Below are positions 55,874 to 64,000 of a stretch of 64,000 nucleotides of DNA, one piece after another. Position 1 is the stretch's first letter. Every line of letters begins with the position of its first letter. The stretch spans positions 186,001-250,000 of the forward strand of contig NZ_JABBXA010000001.1 in NCBI RefSeq assembly GCF_014161445.1. The letters run 5' to 3'. Position numbers and translations under genes: made by a program. This DNA comes from Microbispora sp. H13382. GTDB lineage: Bacteria > Actinomycetota > Actinomycetes > Streptosporangiales > Streptosporangiaceae. Under the pieces are notes generated by a model. That model searched no databases and was not told the DNA's origin. It saw nothing but the letters and a program-made list of their open reading frames with translations.

Positions 55874-55985
55874 CGGGGTGAACTCCCACCGCTCCCGCCC
55901 CGGTAGCCGAGCGTGTGCGAGTTCCACAGCACCGCTACGACGGGGGAGGGGAGCCGTATGGGGTCCCCTCCCGGGGGGTGGGGTG

Positions 55986-57098
55986 TCAGCGGAGGATGGA
56001 GTAGAGGGCGGTGGTGAGGGAGGCTTTGGCGTCGTCCTGGTCGATGGACCAGAGCATGGAGCCGCCGAGGCCCTTCAGCCGGATGTAGGCGGCCTTCTCC
56101 ACCATGACGGCGGGGTCGTCGTAGGACCAGAACTCGTTGCCGTCGTAGAGCCACAGGGTGCCGGTGAGCAGGTCGCGGTAGCGCTTGCCGGGCTTGTTGA
56201 CGAGGTTCTTGTAGTCCTCGTTGCCGGCGGCCCAGGTGCCGGGGGCGGGGCCGGCGGCGGTGGCGTACAGGCCGTTGCCGCGGGTGGTCACGCCGGTCCA
56301 GCCCTGGCCGTAGGCGGGGACGCCGATGACGATCTTGCGTGCGGGGGCGCCGCGGCCGATGTAGTCGCGTACGGTCTGGTCGACGCTGAACTTCACCTCG
56401 TTGGGGTCGCGGCGGTCGGTGAGCAGGTTGGCCTGGTGGCCGGTGCGGTTCTCCCAGGTCCCGTGCAGGTCGTAGCCCTGGACGGTGGCGAAGTCGAGCT
56501 GGTCGAACACCTTGCGGACCTCGAAGCCGGCGTCGATCTTGGCGGCGGCGGCGGGGAGGAAGGCGGTGAGCTCGGCCCGCCGGTCGTACGCCTTCATCTG
56601 GCGGCGCAGTTCGGTCAGGAACAGGGTGAAGTTCTGCTTGTCCTCGGGGCGGATGACGTTGCCGTCGTTGCCGGCCGAGCCGGGCCACTCCCAGTCGAGG
56701 TCGATGCCGTCGAAGACGCCGGCGGCGGCGCCGGCGGGCAGGCCGGGCAGGTCGCCCTTGAGCCACAGGCCGACGCAGGAGGCGGCGAGCTTGGCGCGGG
56801 CTTCGGGGGTGAGGACGGCGTCGGAGAAGTACTTCGAGCCGGTCCAGCCGCCGAGGGAGATGAGGACCTTGAGGCCGGGGTGGCGGGCCTTGAGCTTCTT
56901 GAGCTGGCCGAGGTTGCCCTTGAGCGGCTGGTCGTCGGTGTCGGCGACGCCGTCGACGCTCTGCTCGGCGGGCACGGGGCGCTGCCAGTCGGCCCAGGGG
57001 TCGGCGGAGTAGCAGGTGCCCTCCGGGCCGACGAACCCGAAGGCGTAGTTGAGGTGGGTCAGCTTCCCGGCGGCGCCACTGGCGTCCACGTCCTTCAC
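55986..57098 (-). pseudogene. GH18 chitinase, truncated at its 5' end
   Basis: 370 codons from the internal GTG at 57098. The catalytic signature FDGIDLDWEWP (acid Glu137), the ISLGGW strand and VQGYDLHGTWE are present. The frame stays open 15 bp further upstream (GRNFH) to a TAG at 57114-57116. Intact relatives have a signal peptide, often a carbohydrate-binding module, and the first barrel strand (VGYF...W..YGRNFHVK). All of these are missing here, so the protein would be neither exported nor properly folded. The break coincides with the edge of the AT-richer island. A shortened cytosolic protein is possible but unlikely. Confidence 0.75.
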
Positions 57099-57116
57099 GT
57101 GGAAGTTCCGCCCCTA

Positions 57117-57557
57117 GTACCGACCTTAGCGCAACATATTTCCGTAGGAATGTCGGCCTAGGGCTTAGCGATCACCATCCAGCTTGATTTCCCGCCTGAC
57201 GTGCTCCGATGCCGTCACGCCGCCGTATCTCGCACCGTCAGCACTTACCGCCAAGCCCGAAGACAACGACGGACGACCATGTATCGGCGAGGACTTTCTC
57301 TACAAGGTCAAGGCGAGCCGCCTACGGCGGCCCGCAGTGCGCCGGGCGGCCAGCGGGCCGGGCATGCGGCTCTCCGGCCGGTCCCGGCCCGCGCCGCCCC
57401 CGCGCTCACCCCGATATCGCGGAAGCACCACAAATTAGACATAACGCACATATGGTGAGTGGCCTCGTAACGGCCGTCGCTTGACGCCGACAAGCACGCG
57501 GTTGGATTGTAGGCTTGTCCGATACGCATCGGGCGTGAGCAAGGACGGGATGTATCG
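57117..57557. other. 441-bp spacer at the island edge with the Trypco2 promoter
   Basis: No gene recognised. Features: a GCCGCC-TAC-GGCGGC hairpin (57317-57331), an AT-rich patch at 57420-57455, TTGACG at 57481-57486 as a possible -35, and CCGAT-acgc-ATCGG (57519-57532) about 25 bp before the next start, which may be an operator. The first ~50 bp adjoin the chitinase break. Confidence 0.4.
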
Positions 57558-57881
57558 ATGACTGGCTTGAACAACGAAGAACTCATCGGGCTCGCGGAGT
57601 GGCTTGAGCAACTACGAACAGAGTTAGGAACTGCATCGGTCGCAGGGAAGGATCAAGACATTCGATTTGAGCTTGGACCGATAGATCTGGAAGTCGAGGT
57701 GACGGCGACTCAAGAGCGAGGAGGGAAGGGTGGAATAAAGCTGTGGGTCTTGAATGGCGATGCTTCAAAGAAGAGAACTTCCGGGACGACGCAACGGATA
57801 AAAATTTCCCTCACTCCACGGCAGGCGGACGGAGCGAGTCTGCAGGTGTCCGATAGAGTAACCGGCACAATGCCCGAGTAA
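57558..57881 (+). CDS. Trypco2-family protein (trypsin co-occurring domain 2)
   Basis: 107 residues, no signal or membrane segment. An N-terminal helix (IGLAEWLEQLRTELGTAS) is followed by beta strands with the family's DIRFELGPIDLEVEVTAT segment, KLWVLNGDA, and QRIKISLTP. Trypco2 proteins are small partners found beside trypsin-like/NTPase conflict genes in actinobacteria. Here the trypsin-NTPase gene follows after 22 bp on the same strand, probably co-transcribed. ATG start, codon use visibly AT-richer than the chromosome backbone. Probable role: effector or regulator of the large protein (inference). Confidence 0.85.
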   Translation: MTGLNNEELIGLAEWLEQLRTELGTASVAGKDQDIRFELGPIDLEVEVTATQERGGKGGIKLWVLNGDASKKRTSGTTQRIKISLTPRQADGASLQVSDRVTGTMPE

Positions 57882-57903
57882 TGCAAAGTAGTCCAGGGTA
57901 AGC

Positions 57904-60900
57904 ATGACGCAGCATCACTTGGGGAAAATCGAACTAGCCCAAGTTGCAGAAATAATAGTGGTCGGCGCTCGCGCTGACGCCGCCGCTAGTCGAGCGCCTT
58001 ACGACTATGGTTCCGGTTATCGGATAAGCGAAAATCTGGTTATCACGGCGCGGCACGTCATTACAGGGGCACCTGCTGGTGCGTATGTAAAAGTACGATT
58101 TGGCTATTCCAGTAAGAGTCAGGAAATACTCGAAGCGCAAGTGGCTTGGGTGGCGCAAGCGCCAGAGGTTGATTTAGCAATCCTCAGAATCATCTGGCGC
58201 GATGCCCCAACGCCCTTCGTGCAGCCGATTTTTGGCCACATAGAGAGTGAGCCGGCACGAGTAGTTCCGTTTGAAGCTGCGGGGTTTCCCTCTACCCACA
58301 CCATTGCTCGGTCTGAACGAACGATACGAGACGGCAAATACCTGACAGGATCTATTCGTACTCCAACCAACCCCAAAGCGGGCTATCTGGAGCTCAACCC
58401 GGACGGCGGCTCAATCGCGCATGGAGAGGCCTGGAGGGGGTTTTCTGGAGCTCCTGTTTTTGTTTTTGGTTCTCTTGCAGGGGTCGTGGTTGAAGCTGGC
58501 AACCAAGATACTACTCTGAGATGTATCCGGGTCGCGGCAGTCCTAGGCGAACATGTATCGTCCATAGGCGACTTTCGTGAATCAACCCCTAGCATCGCCG
58601 ATTTACATGGACTCCTAGCGGGCGACAAGCTTCATCGAGGATTGATACCTGCACGCCGGCGGCCTATTTACGCTGACTATATAGACGATATCGCTACAGC
58701 AACGCCGTCTTTCCGTGACCGTGAAGCAGAGATACTCAGTCTCCAGCGGTTCATTAGGTCGGATCAGTTTTACCAATGGTGGATTGCAGGCCCGTGGACT
58801 GGAAAAACTACTTTGGCTGCCCACCTAGCCACACATCCGCCAAACGATACTGATATCGTCTCCTTTTTCGTGTCTCGGGTGCGGAGCCAGCAAACCCGGC
58901 AATACTTCGAGAGTGTATGCGATCAGTTATCGGCCCTCCTGGGAAGAGACGCTCCGCCCTCTTCTGGTCCCGCAGAATTCATAAGCCTTTGGAATGAGGC
59001 CGGTAGGCTGGCCGAGAAGTTGCAGCGGCATCTAGTGTTGCTGGTAGACGGATTAGACGAAAACGACGACCCTACGCCAATTGCCGCTCACCTTCCTAGC
59101 GTGCCTCTTCCGCGCTGTCATGTTGTTGTGTTCAGCAGAGAGGGGCCTCCTCTCTCTGAAAGAGTTCCCCTTTCTCATCCACTACGCGCCCTAAGTGCAT
59201 CTGGTGACATAGCTATTCTAAGCCCGAGTCCATATGCAGAGCGCCTTCGTGATCTGGCACACCAAGAGATTCGTGACCTGCTCCTGACCAGCGACGAAAC
59301 TTTCGTGCAACAGCTACTAGGGCTACTTGCGGCAGCTAGCCCTCTCACACTAGGTGAGATCCTGACGCTACTTGAGCTGGATGCAGGAGATGAGCGAAGG
59401 ATAGGGCCTCCTATGTCCCCTATCTCAATCGAGCGAATAATTACAAGCAAAGCAGGGCGAGTACTCCGCCCTGTAATGACTGCCGCGGGAATGGCCTATG
59501 CATTCGCACACGCCGAGTTGCAACAAGTCACAATCGATAATCTCGGACAGCGAACGATCAATCACTACGTGAACCTCGTGCATGCTTGGGCGGACGAGTA
59601 CGAACGCAGGGGATGGCCGATAGATACTCCTGTCTATCTGATCAATTTCTACCCGACTCTCCTCACTGCTCACCGGGACATCGAAAGACTGTCACGACTT
59701 GCAACGGAGTCTAGGTTGGAGCTCCTGAAGCAAAGAACGGGACATGACGGATTCGGTGTTCAGGAGCTGAACTATGCTTTCGAGCTGATGGTAGAACGAT
59801 CCGACACGGACATCGAGAAAGCATGTACGTTAGCTATCCAGCGGCAACGGCTAATTGACCGTACGGCTCAGTATCCTCCTTCCGTCGTTATAGCGTCCGC
59901 TGTTTTGCAGCAATGGCCACGGGCTCTCCACTTCACGCGTACTATGCATGGAGCCTTGGAGAAGCTTCATACTCTGCGAGGCCTGTTTGAAGTCGCTAGC
60001 CGGCAGGGGAAGGATAGGGATTTCATTCAGAGTTTATATAATGACGTCTACAAAACATTCAGCCTACCTGATGACATGGAGGAAGTAGACGATTATTGGC
60101 TTGGACTAGCCGAGATAAGCGCAGAGGCGGGATATGTGGATCGGGCCCTAAGCAGCGCTCGGAAAATCGGGAATAGACGTGAGCAACTTATCCTCCTGTA
60201 TGCCCTAGTGGGGGAATTTGCAAAATCAAATGAGCAAACTGCTGCCGAGGAAGCTTTTGCACAAGCGATGCGTTTGGATCAGGGCAGCGACCAAGGTGTA
60301 GCACGAGCTGATGCTCTAGTCGCACTCGCCAGCATGTACAGCAGGGCGGGCGACCGACTGCGATGCCTCGACGTACTAAAGCAATCGATTATTCTGGCGC
60401 TTGGGTTTGAAGACCACCTTAGGGACTGGGCATTGAATGGCATCGCTAGGAGGGCTTTGGATTGCCAGGCCCCTGAGGTGGCGGTAGATGCAGCGACAAA
60501 AATTAATAATGGTAATGCCCGGATGGAAGTGCTTCATCTACTAAACAGAACGAAGCACTTCGACCACGCATTGCGATTGGCGAGGACCTTTAAGGATGCA
60601 GCATCGCATGTTAAAGCCCTGTGCGACGTCGCTTTATCTTTGCTGCAAGCCGGCCAAGTTGAGCGAGGAGTTGAGCATTTTCGTACCGCAGAAGCCAGGT
60701 GCCGGAAAGTAAAAAATGCTAAAGACCGAGCGGTCCTCCTTGCATCGGTAGGCGCTGTTGCGGCAGAGGGGGGCGAGGAGGAGTTATCTGAACGGCTGCA
60801 CTATGAGTCTTTGTCGATAGCTGACACCGAGACGAATAGGTCCAGAAGAAAGGAAAGCTACACACTGATAGCGCGTGAATTCGCCCTTAGTGGGCTGTAT

Positions 60901-62607
60901 GACCTGGCCGAGAAAACAGCAAACAAACTCGGGGAGTCGCAAGATCTAGTTACTCTACTATGCTTCGTTGCCAAGTGTGCGTACGAAGATGGGAGAAACC
61001 TCATTGGACAGCGGCTTATCCAGAGAAGCTTAGGTGTGGCAAGAGAGCTGCAGGGTGAATATCTTTACCAATTCAGGGATTCTCCAGACATTGCAGCAGA
61101 CATCGCAAAATTGAACATAGTAAAAACTTGCGTGCTTGCAGGAAGCATGCAAGAAGCAGAGCCAATCTTGGAAGAGATTTCTCATGTGGGGATAAAAGGA
61201 AACGCCTATCAGCTTCTGGCTTTTGTTGCTGAGCGACTCGGAGAAAGCGCGCGTGCCGAGAGGTTCGCTACTGAGGCCGATGACTTGTGGCTGGATCTTG
61301 ATTCGGCATACGGCCTGTCTCTCTCGGATCTGACAGATGACACTTGGTGGACTTATCCTACGCTGGATGGTCTTCTAGACTTTAATCATGAAATCAGCGT
61401 GCTTGCTAGCAGTATCGCAGAAGGTGGTGATCCATGGGAAGCGGACCCCGAATATTTATACCATGTAAACCGAATGTTTGCACGTATCGCCAACGAGTAT
61501 GGGAAAGCGCGAGCATTTGAGTTGGCCCGCGAAGCGCTAGGTCAGATAGATGATTGGTTCTGGTCTAGTGCAGTTGATGAGCTTTTTATCATCATGGCGA
61601 AGGCGGGCGAGTTTATCAAGGCTCTGCGTTTGCTTCGGGATGTTCGGACAGCTTTTGATTTGGAAGATAAGGCAGAAGGGTTGGCGGTTCTGGCTTGGGC
61701 GAGCGCAGAAAATAAGCTGCCGAAGGCGGCGCATGCCATACTTGAGCGCGCAGAGAGTAGCGTACTTGAAAGCTTTGGCAGGACTAGCAGGGGCCCCATT
61801 TTTTCGGATGAAGGTTCAGGCTGGATTGATTCGAACGAAGTCTTGGCTATCTTTGAGGAATGTTATATGTCGGGGCCTCGGCGTGTCGTCGTGGCTCGAC
61901 CGCTCCATTCTGACCCACAGCGCTATGCCGAGCTTACCGAGCAAGCAGAATGGCTATCTTCAACGTTGTTGGGAGAAGGTGCTCTTGACGCTGCCTTGAT
62001 GCGGATCGCAATTTTAGCAGCGGATCTAGGTGAACTCGACGCTGCTGAAGAGATTGCTTCGCAGATAGTTGATTCTGAAATTTTGGGTAACGTTCTTATT
62101 GATATCGCTTATGCGGCTGCATCGCAGCAAGACGACGAAAGAATCGAACGTATTTCGTCTTGGGTCAAGGAGTTTGATGATCGACCTCATGCTATCGTTC
62201 GTTTGATAGCGAGGGTTGCGGAGGGATTCCGCTTTGAACTTGCAGAGTCTCTAATCTCGTCTATTGAAGCGGCTGATATACAAGCCTGTGGACTGGCATG
62301 CATTGGCCTCGTGAAGAGCCGTGTAGGGCAGCTAGATGAGTCTGTAGAGCTTTTTAGGCGAGGAGAGTTGCTTGCGGAGAGTCTTGCCTCGACGAGCCGG
62401 CCTAGGCTTATACGCTTGCTGGTCCTCGGTGCGAGGTTTATAGGCGAGGACGTTGCGCGGGCAATTCTGGTGCGAGCACTTGCTCAAGGGTTGAGCATGA
62501 CGTACATCGACTGTGCATTCGAGTTAGATTCGAGTATTGCCCTGTCTCTCGGGGAGAAATTTGGTGAGGGCCTAAGCTGGATTTCTGTTGACCCATCCGC
62601 CGCTTAG
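57904..62607 (+). CDS. Trypsin-like protease - STAND-type NTPase - helical repeat protein
   Basis: 1567 residues, no signal peptide. Residues about 1-225: chymotrypsin-fold protease with His51 (TARHVI), Asp90 (VDLAILRI) and Ser181 (RGFSGAPVF), an apparently intact triad. Residues about 260-420: P-loop NTPase, Walker A AGPWTGKTT (295-303), Walker B LVLLVDGLDEND (377-388). About 430-600 looks like a winged-helix/adapter region, and about 650-1560 is a long array of TPR-like helical pairs. The order protease-NTPase-repeat sensor is that of STAND conflict proteins, in which the repeat part would sense a trigger and release protease activity. ATG 57904, GGG upstream. Base composition is far lower in GC than the rest of the window, pointing to acquisition. 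Confidence 0.85.
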   Translation: MTQHHLGKIELAQVAEIIVVGARADAAASRAPYDYGSGYRISENLVITARHVITGAPAGAYVKVRFGYSSKSQEILEAQVAWVAQAPEVDLAILRIIWRDAPTPFVQPIFGHIESEPARVVPFEAAGFPSTHTIARSERTIRDGKYLTGSIRTPTNPKAGYLELNPDGGSIAHGEAWRGFSGAPVFVFGSLAGVVVEAGNQDTTLRCIRVAAVLGEHVSSIGDFRESTPSIADLHGLLAGDKLHRGLIPARRRPIYADYIDDIATATPSFRDREAEILSLQRFIRSDQFYQWWIAGPWTGKTTLAAHLATHPPNDTDIVSFFVSRVRSQQTRQYFESVCDQLSALLGRDAPPSSGPAEFISLWNEAGRLAEKLQRHLVLLVDGLDENDDPTPIAAHLPSVPLPRCHVVVFSREGPPLSERVPLSHPLRALSASGDIAILSPSPYAERLRDLAHQEIRDLLLTSDETFVQQLLGLLAAASPLTLGEILTLLELDAGDERRIGPPMSPISIERIITSKAGRVLRPVMTAAGMAYAFAHAELQQVTIDNLGQRTINHYVNLVHAWADEYERRGWPIDTPVYLINFYPTLLTAHRDIERLSRLATESRLELLKQRTGHDGFGVQELNYAFELMVERSDTDIEKACTLAIQRQRLIDRTAQYPPSVVIASAVLQQWPRALHFTRTMHGALEKLHTLRGLFEVASRQGKDRDFIQSLYNDVYKTFSLPDDMEEVDDYWLGLAEISAEAGYVDRALSSARKIGNRREQLILLYALVGEFAKSNEQTAAEEAFAQAMRLDQGSDQGVARADALVALASMYSRAGDRLRCLDVLKQSIILALGFEDHLRDWALNGIARRALDCQAPEVAVDAATKINNGNARMEVLHLLNRTKHFDHALRLARTFKDAASHVKALCDVALSLLQAGQVERGVEHFRTAEARCRKVKNAKDRAVLLASVGAVAAEGGEEELSERLHYESLSIADTETNRSRRKESYTLIAREFALSGLYDLAEKTANKLGESQDLVTLLCFVAKCAYEDGRNLIGQRLIQRSLGVARELQGEYLYQFRDSPDIAADIAKLNIVKTCVLAGSMQEAEPILEEISHVGIKGNAYQLLAFVAERLGESARAERFATEADDLWLDLDSAYGLSLSDLTDDTWWTYPTLDGLLDFNHEISVLASSIAEGGDPWEADPEYLYHVNRMFARIANEYGKARAFELAREALGQIDDWFWSSAVDELFIIMAKAGEFIKALRLLRDVRTAFDLEDKAEGLAVLAWASAENKLPKAAHAILERAESSVLESFGRTSRGPIFSDEGSGWIDSNEVLAIFEECYMSGPRRVVVARPLHSDPQRYAELTEQAEWLSSTLLGEGALDAALMRIAILAADLGELDAAEEIASQIVDSEILGNVLIDIAYAAASQQDDERIERISSWVKEFDDRPHAIVRLIARVAEGFRFELAESLISSIEAADIQACGLACIGLVKSRVGQLDESVELFRRGELLAESLASTSRPRLIRLLVLGARFIGEDVARAILVRALAQGLSMTYIDCAFELDSSIALSLGEKFGEGLSWISVDPSAA

Positions 62608-62876
62608 CTCCGCGGGCAAATACTTATTGCTTCCACTTGTGCCTCGCCCCCGCTGCTCGATTGTTCGTGGCCCTTGGTCGGTGTCAACGCCGTCTGTGCG
62701 GGTTGGGGGCGGGTTGCGGTGTACGTCGTTGGTGGACGGACACGCGAAGACGGCATTGACACCTCGGTCGGGCCACTGATGTCGGCAGCTATCGGGGGCG
62801 GGGGAGAAGTGGTGCGGGGCGTAGAAACAGGTGCGGCCCCGCCCGAGTGAGGGGGGCCGCGTGAGTGCTGGACCGT

Positions 62877-63176
62877 TTATCGCATCTCGCCGAGCAGCAG
62901 GGCATGCCACACCCTGCGGGCCTCCTCGACCGGCCAGCGGTGTGTTTCCTGGACCTTTGGTGTCGGTTCGGCCTGGGTGGTCTTGCGGATGAACGCCTGC
63001 CCGCCGGACTGGAGCAGTTCGTAGACGACGGCCCGGCAGCCGCAGGTCCAAGCGAGAGCTCGCACGCGCCCGACCCCCTCGAACGGCTTATGCCAGACGA
63101 GTTCTACGTGATCTTTCCGGCGCATCTCCCAGTGCGGGCTCAGGCACTCGTCCGGGTCCAGGAGGGTGGCCGCCAT
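62877..63176 (-). CDS. Small hypothetical protein of a mobile-element type cluster
   Basis: 99 residues from ATG 63176 (GTG 63179 also possible). Cys pair CGC and Trp-rich ends (HRWPVEEARRVWHALL) are the only marks. No family recognised. It lies 13 bp after the next gene on the same strand, probably one operon, divergent from a GntR regulator; similar small pairs are common in actinomycete integrative elements and plasmids (memory, not search). Confidence 0.55.
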   Translation of the reverse strand: MAATLLDPDECLSPHWEMRRKDHVELVWHKPFEGVGRVRALAWTCGCRAVVYELLQSGGQAFIRKTTQAEPTPKVQETHRWPVEEARRVWHALLLGEMR

Positions 63177-63189
63177 CACAGCCGCCGCC

Positions 63190-63531
63190 TTACTGTGCCC
63201 CGCCGTTGGCCCAGCCGACGATCCATCGGACGGCGGACTGTGGCTGGTCGACCGAGGGCAGCGGAACGACGGTCCCGGACTTCGGTAGCTTGATCAGGAA
63301 GCGGCGCGGCTTGTTCTCCTGGTCGATGGTGACCGTCGCAACCTGTCCGCCGAAGCCGTAGACGTCCAGCTCCGCGCCCGCCTTCTCCTGCACCGGGAAC
63401 CCGGTCATCCGCAGGGTGATGTGGCTGATGAAGCGCGTCCGGACCCCTTGGGATCGGAGTAAGTCGCCGAGGGCGGCCAGGATGCCCGCCTGTTGGTTGG
63501 CGGTCCGGTTGCCGTTTGTGATCTGGCGCAT
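63190..63531 (-). CDS. Hypothetical protein, divergent from GntR gene
   Basis: 113 residues from ATG 63531, with GGGAGAG upstream on its strand. An earlier in-frame start would add 14 residues. A central beta-rich part (AELDVYGFGGQVATVTID) suggests a compact fold. Function unknown. It shares a 130-bp divergent promoter with the GntR gene, including two palindromic sites, so it is probably regulated by that protein. Confidence 0.6.
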   Translation of the reverse strand: MRQITNGNRTANQQAGILAALGDLLRSQGVRTRFISHITLRMTGFPVQEKAGAELDVYGFGGQVATVTIDQENKPRRFLIKLPKSGTVVPLPSVDQPQSAVRWIVGWANGGAQ

Positions 63532-63602
63532 GTCTCTCCCGTCTGTCTCGCTGACGGGTTGAGCGTACGCCAACCTTCCTACTGCTTCCTAGTCCCTCTT
63601 AT

Positions 63603-63620
63603 AGGTACCTCTAGGTACCT
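63603..63620. promoter_or_regulatory. Twin palindromic operators AGGTACCT
   Basis: AGGTACCT, itself a perfect 8-bp palindrome, occurs at 63603-63610 and 63613-63620, exactly 10 bp apart, one turn of the helix. It lies between the divergent hypothetical gene and the GntR gene, the expected place for autoregulation. Confidence 0.6.
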
Positions 63621-63662
63621 GTGGTAACGACATGGAACGCTTTCGTTCCTACTCTTGAGCCC

Positions 63663-63932
63663 GTGATCGAGTTCCGGCCTGACCAGCTCAAATGGGAAGC
63701 CGTCCTCGAAGAGATACGACGGCGTATCCGGACGGGCGAATACCAGGTGGGCCACCCCATCCCTGGTGAACCTCGCATGGCCGAAGAGTTCGGCATCGCC
63801 AAGGGCACCGCACGCCGCGTCATCAACGAACTGCTCAAAGCCGGAGACGTCTACACCGTGCTCGGCAAGGGCACCTTCGTCGCCGACCCCGAGACCGGCG
63901 GCCCGCCCAGGAGAGACACCGAAGACGAGTGA
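63663..63932 (+). CDS. Short GntR-family transcriptional regulator
   Basis: 89 residues from the GTG at 63663. It holds only the winged helix-turn-helix of the GntR family (WEAVLEEIRRRIRTGEYQVGHPIPGEPRMAEEFGIAKGTARRVINELLKAG in successive helices) and lacks an effector domain. Such DNA-binding-only GntR proteins are typical of actinomycete conjugative plasmids and integrative elements. The twin palindrome just upstream is its likely site. An upstream GTG (63621) would overlap that operator. Confidence 0.82.
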   Translation: MIEFRPDQLKWEAVLEEIRRRIRTGEYQVGHPIPGEPRMAEEFGIAKGTARRVINELLKAGDVYTVLGKGTFVADPETGGPPRRDTEDE

Positions 63933-63959
63933 AGGCCCCCGAACGAATCCGGGGGCCTT
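63932..63959 (+). terminator. Terminator after the GntR gene
   Basis: AAGGCCCCC (63932-63940) pairs with GGGGGCCTT (63951-63959) around a 10-nt loop, starting at the stop codon and followed by CTGCCTTCT. Confidence 0.75.
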
Positions 63960-64000
63960 CTGCCTTCTATCGGTTGTCAGCGAGACGACGGAAGGCGCAC

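Noticed and set aside
55270..56031. Complete integrated element with attL/attR
   Set aside because: The repeats fit, but the 714-bp interior has no integrase or transposase, so only the repeat itself is reported.
57184..57484. Short overlapping frames in the spacer before Trypco2
   Set aside because: All lack ribosome sites, differ in frame over a hairpin-rich GC stretch and show no recognisable peptide.

Overview
High-GC, high-G+C-wobble DNA with ATGA/GTGA gene overlaps, GTG starts, SARP/AfsR regulators, an ECF sigma factor and a miaA-dapF / hflX / comEA-comEC-holA-rpsT-lepA backbone points to a filamentous actinomycete. A member of the Streptosporangiaceae is my best guess. This is an inference from gene content, not a database match.

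Layout. 1-6.2 kb: DNA repair (ogt-like), tRNA modification (miaA), lysine/peptidoglycan precursor synthesis (dapF), a SCO6745/SalK-like protein, a large TPR protein and an SDR oxidoreductase. 6.5-12.2 kb: a glycine betaine/proline-type ABC importer (ATPase, fused double permease, and two tandem paralogous binding lipoproteins separated by two palindromic repeat elements). 12.5-17.1 kb: a secreted HNH lipoprotein, a large membrane protein, and an ECF sigma factor coupled to a CU044_5270-type membrane protein. 17.2-20.4 kb: an FHA-flavoprotein fusion, an unknown protein and a DUF2277 protein. 20.4-26.8 kb: an aceB-glcD-glcE-glcF-iclR operon for glycolate/glyoxylate oxidation, with a palindromic candidate operator. 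27-37.7 kb: a DUF4097 lipoprotein, then a directly duplicated ~5-kb module (FAD-linked oxidase divergent from a giant AfsR/SARP-STAND regulator, twice). 37.8-50.4 kb: hflX, hutI (with a coupled 30-codon ORF), degV, a secreted polyglutamine protein, comEA, comEC, holA, marR/MFS and rpsT. 50.5-57.1 kb: a GH18-like protein, lepA, a MOSC protein, a GNAT-like protein, a small secreted protein and a 5'-truncated chitinase whose 3' end is duplicated nearby.

57.1-63.9 kb looks like an acquired island. Base composition falls sharply and codon use changes. It carries a Trypco2 protein next to a 1567-residue trypsin-NTPase-helical-repeat protein with an intact-looking His-Asp-Ser triad and Walker motifs. 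This is a candidate STAND-type conflict/defence system and the most interesting item here. It is followed by small element-type genes and a short GntR regulator with a double palindromic operator.

Three other patterns stand out: a (CAG/CAA)n secreted protein with 56 Gln of 103 residues; repeated, independent 15-bp tandem arrays in unrelated genes and spacers; and TA-flanked palindromic (MITE-like) DNA between duplicated transporter genes. No rRNA, tRNA, CRISPR array or intact transposase/integrase was seen.
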